The notes under the pieces are model-generated. The model did no database searches and was not told where the DNA came from. It was given only the letters and a program-made list of their open reading frames with translations. The position numbers and the translations under genes were made by a program. From Macrolepiota albuminosa (Eukaryota; Basidiomycota; Agaricomycetes; Agaricales; Agaricaceae), in NCBI GenBank assembly GCA_027475525.1, contig JAMWFC010000117.1:4946183-5010182 (forward strand): 64,000 nucleotides of DNA, in the 5' to 3' direction. Positions 12,101 through 21,800 of this stretch are shown here, piece by piece. Position 1 is the first letter of the stretch; every line of letters begins with the position of its first letter.

Positions 12101-13066
12101 GCTGGCCGCAGAGTCAGCATATGTGACACGATCGGGTGTGCCAAGAAGGCAAGGCACCGAGGGGTTGAGGCGTTACTAGCTGACACCGCCGCAGAGTTGG
12201 CTTGCAGCGCAGCGGTGGTCTGATTCACAGCAGGAACAGCCGTTGTGGCGGTACTGCCTGTACTCCCACCACAACCTTTCTTCCACCAGTCTGGATACTG
12301 TCCCTCCAAACCTCCGCCTTTCCTGAAGCACTTATTGACAGTGTGCCCAGCGCGTCCGCAATTCAGATTTGTACAAACTCCCCTATCCCTGGGGCTGTGA
12401 CCAGTCTGTGCAACCAGTGCCTGTGCTGACTTTGCGGGGGCAATGGCGGATGCGCTGTGCAGGAGGAGCGCATGTGTTGTCAACCGCACAATTACGCTTG
12501 CTGACGTCTTCTCACTGAGCAGGGAGCCGGTGATTGCAGCCCATGAGCTAGGCATCGACTTGATCACATAGGCACGGAAGCGGCTGTCATCAATTCCGGT
12601 GCCTTGGTCATTCGCTTTAGACCATGCTGTGCATAAGGCCTTGAAGTGTGCCTTGATACTTGTGCCGTCGACATACTTGATGGAGTTCAGTTCCTCCTCT
12701 GCATGGATGAGGCCTAGGTCAGTTTTTGCATCGTGCAGGCCGGTTAAGGAGGTCCAGGCATCAGCCGCCGTCTCATCCATTTTGACCCCAGCACCAATGG
12801 GGTTAATCACATTCAGGGTGACCATGCTATGCACAAATGCATTGCGCTGGAGCCACTTGTCCATTGTCGGAGATGTGGAGCCCCACCACGAGGTAGGAGC
12901 AGGGGTGGGGGACTTAGGATTGGGCATTGTAATTGTGCCAGTCAAATATTCCAGCAGGCCGCGTCCGCGCGCAGCCTCAGTAATCATGGTCTTGAAAGCT
13001 ACCCAATTGGAGCCGTCAAATTTTTCTTCCGCCGGCAGGAGGAACAGGGGGGGGGTTCTGGGACAT
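12028..13066 (-). pseudogene. gag: Copia B gag (nucleocapsid) region, frameshifted
   Basis: Gag packages element RNA into virus-like particles. An open stretch from 12987 to 12028 carries a copia-type gag core and one CCHC zinc knuckle (CTNLNCGRAGHTVNKC). A likely start ATG lies at 13066-13064, but a run of about nine C residues on the coding strand puts it out of frame with the open stretch, so one base is probably gained or lost there. The end of the frame is also shifted relative to the protease. The protease motif just downstream (minus strand, about 12120-12060) reads ADSAAS, followed by a stop where a residue is expected. Non-functional as it stands. Confidence 0.8.
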
Positions 13067-13145
13067 GTCTGTGGGTCGGTGTTGGTATCAGGGTTTCAGG
13101 TGGGTCAGAAAAAAAATTTTTGGGTGTCGTTTCACTGAGTGGCAC

Positions 13146-13158
13146 GGGGCCCATAACC
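13146..13158 (-). promoter_or_regulatory. Primer-binding site of copia B (half-tRNA type)
   Basis: On the minus strand this reads GGTTATGGGCCCC immediately after the LTR. It is complementary to GGGCCCATAACC, the anticodon-stem region of eukaryotic initiator tRNA-Met, the site used by Drosophila copia through a cleaved 5' half-tRNA. Confidence 0.8.
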
Positions 13159-13437
13159 TGTTGTTAACAGTATAACTCAGTCTGTGTTCAAAAGACTCTA
13201 TTGCGGGTTTTATATACCTGTTGTTAACAGTATAACTGGTAATTATATCAGTACTTAATCCGTGTTGGTTATCTAAGGCAGCACATACCTCAGTCTGTGT
13301 TCAAAAGACTGAGGTATGGGTGATCGCCGATTCTAATTCATCACCACTAACTGTATAGTTTCCCGATTGCCATTCTCTGCTGCCCTCACGTGTGTTGATC
13401 GCGTCTGGCTGAAGCGCACAGCGATCTCCATCCAACA
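13159..13437 (-). repeat. 5' LTR of copia B
   Basis: 279 bp partner of 7787-8065. The hairpin is at 13287-13315. The primer-binding site lies directly next to it at 13146-13158. Confidence 0.93.
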
Positions 13438-13769
13438 GTAGTATATAATGTATAATTTTAATTTGTATATAAGTAGTTACTGCCTGTCATGTCACACTGC
13501 AACATAAAAACCTTAGTGTTACTTATTACCTAAGTTCTTTTTTTTGTTTTACATAACTGAAATCTGGACAAAAGTTTGACTCATTGGTGGGAAATAAGGA
13601 ACTTGAGCTCTTAGCTGTAACTTTGTCACATTTTTCTGAATCTTCTGGTTCTCAGCTCTCAGCTATCCATGCTTAGTTCAAACTTGTTGAACTCTATCAG
13701 CTTCTCTGCTTCTTGACACAACCACTCTAAAAAGCTTCTGGAGTACTCAGCAAGCCTGAGAGTGATGAC

Positions 13770-14660
13770 AAGGTGGACAAACCACATGTATCCAAAGTAG
13801 TTCCAGAAATTCCCAACTCAAAGCCTGCAGTCTCAGTGCAGGTAGCCCTTTCCAAGGACTATGCTGTAGATGCTGAGGTACAGCCTGGCATTGACATGGC
13901 AGAAAGTTTGCTATTTCAAGTCATGGAAGCCAGAACAGCTTGTGGAGTGAGTATTGAGACATTGTCTCACACAAGGTCAGGTGTATGCTACAGTGTGCCC
14001 CAACTGCAAGCTGGATTGTTGTTGCATCAGGAAGTATGCAGATTGTAAGGGAAACCTCTGGAGGCTATAGCTTAGTCACACAGCTGGTAGAAGGAGATCT
14101 AAAGTATATTAGAGTATATACCAACAATGTCATTGTTAGAATCTATATTCTAAGAATAATATCAGTCAGAGATAATTCTACAGTATAGTCAGTGGTCCAA
14201 TACACTACTAAGTGTATGAATTTGGTATAAGCAACTGAGGATGCTATCTACTAGTTGTCTGTTCATATAAAAAAAGTGATTACACAAGCAAAGCAGGAAA
14301 ACTCTGGATTTCCCTAAGTCTCATATAATCAATTGAGGATGCTGTCTGGATAATGTTCTCTTTATATATGCATGTGTGATGGACAATGCTCTTTGGCCAG
14401 GGTGGCCAAACAAAGCATATGTAATGAGTATGAAGAGTTTGGAGGGTGGCCAGGTACATAGTATGTGTAGCAGTCTTTTATCAAATAATTCCAACACAGC
14501 TTACTTAACATTATTGCATCAGTATTCTATCTGCATGACTGTATATAAAGCAAGAGAAAAGTAAAAGCTGAGAAGCTAAATGCTAAGAACTGGGAGCTAA
14601 AAGCAGAATTCAAAAGAAGTGTAAACAGAGTTACAAAGTTAGTCATACTTTTCTTGTGCA
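13770..14660 (-). repeat. L3 repeat, inverted partner of 57400-58485
   Basis: Sequence from about 14045 to 14650 is a diverged reverse complement of 57400-58298, and the adjoining 13770-14044 matches 58299-58485 in reverse. The shared part includes a translatable segment with a CPNCKLDC-type cysteine cluster (about 14000). The LTR-like boundary TGTAAGGG lies at about 14046. Both copies carry a copia LTR at the same site, so they were duplicated after that insertion or derive from one source copy. The parent element is not identified. Confidence 0.6.
14134..14270 (-). repeat. Partial copia solo LTR inside L3
   Basis: It begins TGTTAGAATC (reverse of the usual LTR end GATTCTAACA) and matches 58070-58209 in reverse, including part of the hairpin (ACTGAGGATGC near 14239). 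It is truncated on the right compared with the 58-kb copy. Confidence 0.6.
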
Positions 14661-15594
14661 CCCTTCCACCTCTTCCTTGTTATTCTTTTCTTGGACTCTG
14701 TTTTTGAACAAATCTTCTTTCTTGTTTTCACTATTCTACTACATAGTATCTGTACAAAGTGTTTAGCCATAGCTACATTGCCACTTCAAGAAATCAAAAA
14801 TAAAGGGGTTGCTTTTGCAGCCAATTTCTGCTAAACTGTTTTTCAAGAATCCTGAGGCATTATGATCCTTACCTCTCAACAAGCTCTGAATCTCCTTGTT
14901 TATCTTTTTTGTCATTGTCTGCTGGACAACATCTTGCAGTGAAGTTTTCAGGAGCACCTTTGAATCTTTATGCTGGTAATAAGGGCACCAGCAATTCTTG
15001 ATATATTGAACAATCTTCTATTCAAGCATATGATGTCAACTTCTTTTACCTATGTTGATTCTCTCTGCCCACTTTTCTCCCATCTTTGGCTCTGTTCTCT
15101 TAATAGCTCCTTTGGAGACTTTGAAAATAATCCAATGGTAGATGATATAGATGATACAATCTCCATATCTATAAGGCATGTAAAGGTAATTTGTATTTAT
15201 GCTATTATTGATAGTAGATTATTCAAGTTCATATATAGACACAGGCAGATTATCTTCATTGAGGGAAGGTCAAGGTCAAGGCTCTTGAAGACCATGAGCA
15301 GAAAATGAATATTCAGGAGCAAAAGTTTCTATGACTTGAATATAAAATAGATATTGAACTTCCATTAGCAGATAGCAACCTGGGACATAGCAGCAGTTCT
15401 GTCCATGACTTCAAATTTCTTGAGCAGACTTCAGGATGCCAGCCTTGATCAAATCATTGAAGAGAAAGAGCAACAGGAACTAGAAAATAATGTGCCAATA
15501 GAAGATATCCCAGAAAATTAGCCAGCCACAAATGGGTTCCATATTTATAGATATAATTGTTTTAGAAATTCAATACAACAGATTGTTCACACAA

Positions 15595-17964
15595 CTAGAG
15601 TACACGAATCTGGTAAGGATCTCCATGGGCACCTTGTAGGTCGAATTCATCATAAATTTCTTTTTCAATAAGTTCTAATCACGATTGCACTCTATTGTCA
15701 GCCACAGAAATTATGGAACAAAAGAGCAAGTGTGTACGTACCTTCCAAAACATCTTCTAGCGTGATAATCCCCAGAGGCATAACGGCAGAATCAAAATTC
15801 TTCAAAAAATAGATAAAAGTATTCGTCACCATCAGAACTTCGCATCCAAATCAAAAAACACCGACCTCAACATCAGCAGGCATACTCTGTTCCGATCCCA
15901 TCATTGACGCTATACTTGCTGCCACCCTTGGTAACTGAAACGACGACCTCGGCGTCTTCTTGGGCTCTGCCAACACAACCATATCTTGCTCTTTTTCAAA
16001 GTTCTCACTTTCATCGCCCCTCTCCTCTTCCTTCTCCTCTTTGTACTTTTCCTGCTCCATATGCACACGACCATTCAGACTCCCCGTACTCGGTACCCTC
16101 ACCGTCTGACCCAGCGTCTCAAAGTCCTTCATAAATCCACCCTCGCACAACGTCGGATCCTTAGCCTCAGCTTCTTTCGCTTCTTCTACACCACTCAAAT
16201 TCCCACTTCCGCTATTTTCGATGTATTTCTCTCTCTCGTTCTCTTGGTCATTCGAGTCCGAGCCTCCCATCCCAATTTCTATACACAGACGCTGCGTAAG
16301 ACTGCGTTTCGCTGCCTTGTTGACTCTCAATGCCTGCCAGTCAGGAAGTGGACCTTTGTCAGCCGGTGTCAGACGTTGGACTCGAGGGAGAGTGCGACTT
16401 GCCTTTTCCATCCTCAACCTACTAACGATAGCCATATGACTTCTGCCTTCCTGGAATTTATCTAGAATCCCCAGAAGCGGCTCATTATCCGGGACACAAG
16501 GAACCTTGTTCAGAGGCATTTTGCTCAGTGGCGTCGCGTCTACAAAAGGAGATGACCCGTAATTAAGATCGATCTTGTGAAGTGAATCTCATCAAAGCGA
16601 ACCTTTCGGATCAAGCATCACACAATGCTTAACTAACAAGATCCCAAGGATCTTCTTCACCTTCTGTATTCGTTCCGACCTGGCCACGGCACCGCTTGTC
16701 GTCGAGACAGGTAGTTCGATCTCCTCATAGACTGGCACACGACTGTGACCTGTGTGAACGATCTTCTTTAGAAGGTCAAAATCTAGTTTGGAGTCGATGG
16801 AGAGCATGAATACGTCTTCAATGGGTGTCATTGCCTTGAGAGTCCCACAATTTAATTTCAGTGATCCAAACATCGAAGATCAAAATAGAAGAGGAAACAA
16901 ACTTGCTCAACGACCTTCTCCTGCAAATCCAATGTAGCTCCCATGATTGTGATAGTATCATCCTTCAGGTCCCCACCATGCAGCGAACTTGAAGAGTGCA
17001 GCGCAATGAACTCTTTGAGCTCCGCACGGCTGTAGATAATCCCGTGATGGGGACCTAGGATCCACTCTAGAAGCTTCGCAACGGGCCATGCGACTATGCC
17101 CTGGACCGGGTTACCGATGAATGTTAGCATTAGTCAGCTCGTAAAAAGTAGATGGAAGAAGACATACAAGGACAATGATCAGGCACTTCGTGAATGTAAC
17201 CATCTTTGCACCCAGATAGAGGCCATGTCGGGTGAAGATTGATTGTGGGATAATTTCTGCGAAGCTAGACGACGTTTCAGCTAATCATTCTCTTGTTTTT
17301 TCCGAGCCAAAGGTAAGCTTAGGTGCTCAGATATAGAAGGGGATAGTGATATGAGATGATGCGTTCGTCAGGGCTCCGGGAACGAAGAAATCAAAACAAA
17401 AGATCAATCAAGAAAAAGAAGATCTAAACTGGCAGAACGCATTCCTCAAGGAGATAAGGCAAGAGGAAGATAGACCTACGTAACGATTAGCACAGTGCTA
17501 ACCACCACACCCTGTAGGCCTCCCCCGAGCACGGGCTCCGAAATGATGGGGAGCGTCTCGTTCACAATTATATCTGCGAGAAGGAGGGTCACAAGGAGGA
17601 GGTATCCGTTTTTGCGAATTGGAATTATCTTGTTTGCGTATTCGCGTTGCTTACTACATGCATGTCAGTCAAGGACTTTTCCGTGGTACGGAATAGAGAA
17701 GGAGCAAAAAACGCACGGTGTGCCACTAATACTCAAAACACTAAGCTGGGTCTCGTCGAGACTCATATAGCCCAAGGTCAGCCCGGCAAAGAGACCTGAT
17801 AGAAGGACGAGCACGGGTATAAGCACCGCAAGGGCGTTGGGTTGCATTTCATTGTGCCACTCGTCTGCACGTTTGTTGAGTACACGATTGGTAACGTGAT
17901 CATGGTCTGCGCCACACAGGAGGCGCGCTCCGAGGGAGAGAGCGACGTAGAGAAGTTTGGTCAT
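15595..17964 (-). CDS. CNNM/Mam3-type DUF21-CBS transmembrane protein, 8 exons
   Basis: This family (yeast Mam3, animal CNNM/ACDP, bacterial CorC) sits in vacuolar or other membranes and acts in Mg2+ or divalent-metal homeostasis. Exons on the minus strand: 17964-17717, 17653-17480, 17264-17168, 17100-16903, 16834-16603, 16539-15866, 15799-15742, 15674-15595. All seven introns are GT-AG, 63-103 nt, and every phase matches, giving 586 aa. Residues 1-19 look like a signal or first membrane segment. DUF21 spans about 40-215 with several hydrophobic helices (LSGLFAGLTLGYMSLD, FAEIIPQSI). A CBS pair follows (MTPIEDVFML, HTGHSRVPVYEE, GRSHMAIVSR), split by a low-complexity acidic insert, and closes with PLGIITLEDVLEELI. 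The start was chosen because an ATG precedes the hydrophobic segment. It is intact despite flanking transposons; copia A lies 408 bp upstream. Substrate not proven. Confidence 0.9.
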
Positions 17965-18371
17965 GGTTGGTCGGGTACTGAAATGAGTACCAGTACTCCG
18001 TGTAGAGCAGGGAACAGGGACCATTCGATGTGTGATGGGGATAAGAAGCAGGGAGGGAGGAGGAAGGATATAAGTAATGTTTCGTGAATTTAAGTGATTT
18101 GTATCCGTGAAAATTGCACCGCTGACAGGACGGTAGGTGCTTATTGATGGCACATTAGGGGCTTACCTTTGCTGGCTCGACCTTAAGAGGATGGACCGCA
18201 CCTGTTCTCGAACGTGATCCGTATGGTTCTGGGGTTCCTGTTGAGTAGTGGAGACGTTTGGAGTTAAGAGGTATGAACCTCTTTACCTGAACAGACTGGT
18301 CATTCCTTAGTCCTCACTATCAAGCGTGAAAACTCAAGCTAAAACCTAGGTATGGCATGATACTTGAAACT
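17965..18371 (-). promoter_or_regulatory. Upstream region of the CNNM-like gene
   Basis: 407 bp between the predicted ATG and the LTR of copia A. It is CpG-rich and without an ORF. No clear TATA box was identified. The inserted LTR is in the opposite orientation to the gene, so the gene's natural promoter may have been separated from distal elements (now at 23828 onward). Confidence 0.4.
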
Positions 18372-18711
18372 TGTTAGAGTGGAATGACGTCACCACGACA
18401 AAGCGATCACCATGCCGGCCCAGGCACTACTCTTCACATTGTGACGGGCCCAGGCACCACTCTCTGTTCATACATGGCCACCCCATCACACTTGAACAAT
18501 GGTACGAATACATATAAATACGGACTAGATAGAAACACACCCTCAGTCATTTATACGGGACTGAGGGTGAGCGAACATTTACTTTACATTGACTACGATT
18601 ATTAACAGTAACATTACAGTATCATAACTGATATTGTATAGGTACAGAATATAGTCATTTATACGGGACTGAGGTATCATAACTGATATTGTATAGGTCC
18701 GAATTCTAACA
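18372..18711 (+). repeat. 5' LTR of copia A
   Basis: 340 bp, TGTTAGAG...TTCTAACA. TATAAATA at 18513-18520 is followed by the hairpin at 18539-18568. A truncated second hairpin (18653-18674) plus a second copy of the tail (18673-18697) repeats 18619-18643. Confidence 0.96.
18513..18568 (+). promoter_or_regulatory. LTR core promoter and 5'-end hairpin (copia A)
   Basis: TATAAATA starts 26 nt before a perfect 10-bp stem, ACCCTCAGTC (18539-18548) and GACTGAGGGT (18559-18568), with a 10-nt loop. The distance puts the expected start of transcription inside the 5' arm. The same arrangement is repeated in the 3' LTR (hairpin 23650-23679). Confidence 0.7.
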
Positions 18712-18721
18712 GGTTATGGGC
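18712..18721 (+). promoter_or_regulatory. Primer-binding site of copia A
   Basis: GGTTATGGGC directly after the LTR, complementary to the internal anticodon region of initiator tRNA-Met (half-tRNA primer type). Confidence 0.8.
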
Positions 18722-18862
18722 TATTGATTGCACGACACCCGTCCCAGAAAGTGTCGAGCATCCAGTTTTTTTTCGGACCTCCTAGCCTTGTCTTCCCTCG
18801 CGCCGCGTCGCGTCTCTTGTCCTCTAGGACCCTCGTTTCCCAGCTGAACCTCTCGTGTCAGC

Positions 18863-21800
18863 ATGTCACCAACATCTCCCACTGCTGTTCTGCCCAGCGA
18901 CTCTACGAATCCATCCGTGCCAGAGCGCGTCATCCGCCACAGATGGGACGGTGATAAATTCAATCGCGCCAATGGGAACTTCACCCAATGGACCGAGAGA
19001 TTGAAGGACGCCCTCATACTCAACGGCCTCTACGCACATGTCTTCCCTCCCCTTATCTCGTGCCCCGACGCGTCCGCTGAGCCTCGCGCTCACGCGAACT
19101 GGTCCATGAATGACCGCCTGACGATTACTTTCATAAAGACCGCGCTTGATGACGTTGAGCACCGGGATCTCACCACGGATCGGGGTGCGCACCTCTGCTT
19201 CAGTGATTTGAAGACCCGTGCCCAACGAGAGGGTCCCATCAAACAGGTTGCCCTGCTACAGGAAGCATTGTCTACGTACTGTTCCCAGTCCGAACCTCTA
19301 CCCACCACCGCTGGGCGGATCGCGGACACCGTCCGACGTGCGTTCGATATTGGGACGATTGATGCTGATCTCTTCACGTGCATCGCGCTCCTGAACAGCC
19401 TCAATGATCCCTCGTTCGAAGCCCTTCAGAACTCCGTGTCGACACTTCTCAGCAAGAGTACGACGGAGTCGCCCTGCCAGCCGACTGACATTCGCCTGCT
19501 AATGGAGAATGCGCAGAACATTCTTAACGCCAAGGCCAACTCTACTCACGCCACTGCCCTTAACGCGAAAGGAGGAGTGAAATCCCGCAGCACTGACCTG
19601 CCCGGACATAACCATGGCCCGGGTGCAGTCTGCTGCGAGAATTGCAATTCGCGTAAGCGGCCGTGCCGAGGACACATGAAACAGTTCTGCGTTCAGAAAG
19701 GGGGCGGGATGGCCGGAAAGTCTGTTGCCGACGCTCAAGCCGCCCAGAGAGCCTTTAAGAGTAAGGAATCTCCCAATGACAACACTCCCGCGAAGTCTTA
19801 TGTCGCTGTCACTGGAATCGACGGGAAGCTATGGTATGTCGACCCAACAAATCTTGGCCAACTCCCTGCTCCACCGGAGACCGCGGCGATTGCCAACCTG
19901 AAACCTCTCCAGGAATCAGGGCTTCCGTCAGATCACACCACAGAGTACTGGGAGCACGCGGGCTTTACAGCCATAGAGGAAGCCAGGGCAACCATAGACT
20001 GGAACAGGGACTCCGCACATCTGAACAACCGCATACTGGCTGCAGACGTAGCACCATCTGCACAGCCAAAACGCGCTCCGCTTACCTCCCCAACGACCCC
20101 ATTCCTGGTAGATTCAGGGGCGACAGTCCATATATCTCCTTATCGCGACGACTTCCTCACCTTACGACCCATTCCGCCCAGAATCGTCAAAGGTCTTGGA
20201 GGATCCTCTGTAGCTGCGATCGGCATTGGAAGCATCCGTCTCCATATCGCGAGAGGCGCCGACATAGTCTTAGAAGACGCCTTATATATCCCAAATGCGA
20301 ATGTGCGGCTCATTTCAGTCAGCTCCCTCGCCAAAACTGGCCTCGATTCCCTTTTCGACGACACATCCGTAAAAATTATTCAGAGGTCCACTCGAGTACT
20401 CATCGCACAAGGTCCACTCACACAAGATCAACGCCTCTACTCCCTAAAGCTCAGCTCCGCCCTCACTGAACATCGCGTATACGCCGCCCAGCACACTGCA
20501 GACCTGGAAGTCTGGCATCGACGCCTCGGTCATGCTAACTACCAAACGGTCGCAGATATGGCAAAGTCTGGTCTCATCCCAGGTATGCCCTCTATCTCCA
20601 GCTCTCGAAACCCCAAGTGCGACTCATGCATCCTTGGCAAACAGACTCGAAACGCTGTGCCTAAGGTGCGAGAGGAGGGACGAAAGGCTACGCGGAAACT
20701 AGAAATCGTATGGGTAGATCTGGCAGGACCACAGGCAGTAGTGTCTCGAAATGGATATAGATATGTAATGAATCTGGTTGATGATTACACCAGTGAACAT
20801 TGGTCAATCCTCCTTCGGCACAAAGGTGAAGCATTCACTCACCTTAAGGCATGGCAAATGGCACGGGAAGGCGAGATTCAATCTAAACTCGGCATCTACA
20901 GAACGGGTCACGATGGAGAACTCGACGGGCGTCAGATGGAGCAATGGCTTCTGTTGCAAGGAGCCGAACAGCAATTCGGTGCGGCGTACACGTCGGCACA
21001 CATTGGGCGTGTAGAGAGAATGCATCGTACCCTTATGGGCAAGGCTCGAGCAATGCGCATAGCGACGGACTGTCCACCGAACCTGTGGGATGAGTTTTAC
21101 TTGACAGCCTCACATCTCCATAAACGCACACTCACAAAATCCCTAAAGGACATTACTCCTCACGAGGCTTGGACTGGGCGCCGTCCAGATTATTCGTACA
21201 TGCGTGAAATCGGTTGCAAAGCTTTCGTCTTGATACTGGCCGAGCATAATCCGAAAATCTACGCACGCTCAATCGAATGCATCTTAATCGGATATGCTAG
21301 AAACTCAAAAGCTTACCGGTGCTACGAGAGAAAGACTGGAAAAATTTACGAAACCTACCACGTAAAATTCCACGAAAGTCACGAAGGACTTGCAACTCAA
21401 ACACCCGCTACCCAAGAGTCTCCCGCCAGCGAAGCTACGCCGCACATCCATGACGATCCCGAGCCCACCTTCCTTGACGACTATCCCGAACAATCAGTTC
21501 AAGATCAGCCACCTCCTCAAGGCAATCAGCAGGACCTACCAGAACACGGCGACGCTGCGCTTCCTCCGGTCCCACAGCTGCGACGATCCAGCCGCATATC
21601 CACTCCAACCGAAAAGGCAGCCCCGGACGATCCGCCTGTATCCCGAGTACAGAGAGCTGTGCGAGAATCGATCGAAGCAGGAGAGCGAGTCCGTGCTCGA
21701 CGACTAGAGGTAAACAACCAGGAACCGGGAATAGCTGATCAAGCTAGGGCAGACTTAGATCGGGGCCTGGACCCACAAGATCTTGCCAACGTCGCCTCCA

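Larger units (their letters stand above)
7787..13437 (-). mobile_element. Ty1/copia element B, full-length but inactivated
   Basis: The element is bounded by two 279-bp LTRs and by a 5-bp target duplication, GTAGT (7782-7786 and 13438-13442). On the minus strand the order is 5' LTR, primer-binding site, gag, protease, integrase, reverse transcriptase, RNase H, purine-rich tract (GGAGGAG next to 8066) and 3' LTR. It is dead: gag-pol has frame breaks and TGA codons at 11015-11017 and 10193-10195 where the frame otherwise continues, and a gypsy-type solo LTR interrupts reverse transcriptase. The LTRs differ at a handful of sites, largely C/T or G/A changes. Confidence 0.93.
13443..15594. other. 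CpG-poor repeat-derived stretch without host gene
   Basis: It contains the inverted L3 repeat (about 13770-14660). From about 14660 to 15594 it holds AT-rich sequence with only short ORFs that resemble nothing known. It ends at the 3' end of the CNNM-like gene. Confidence 0.5.

Noticed and set aside
11169..12987. Plus-strand ORFs across 11.2-13.2 kb
   Set aside because: They are antisense shadows of copia B, whose minus-strand frames carry all the motifs.
18384..18605. 73-codon ORF at 18.4 kb, repeated identically at 23.5 kb
   Set aside because: It lies wholly inside the two copia A LTRs and is explained by them.
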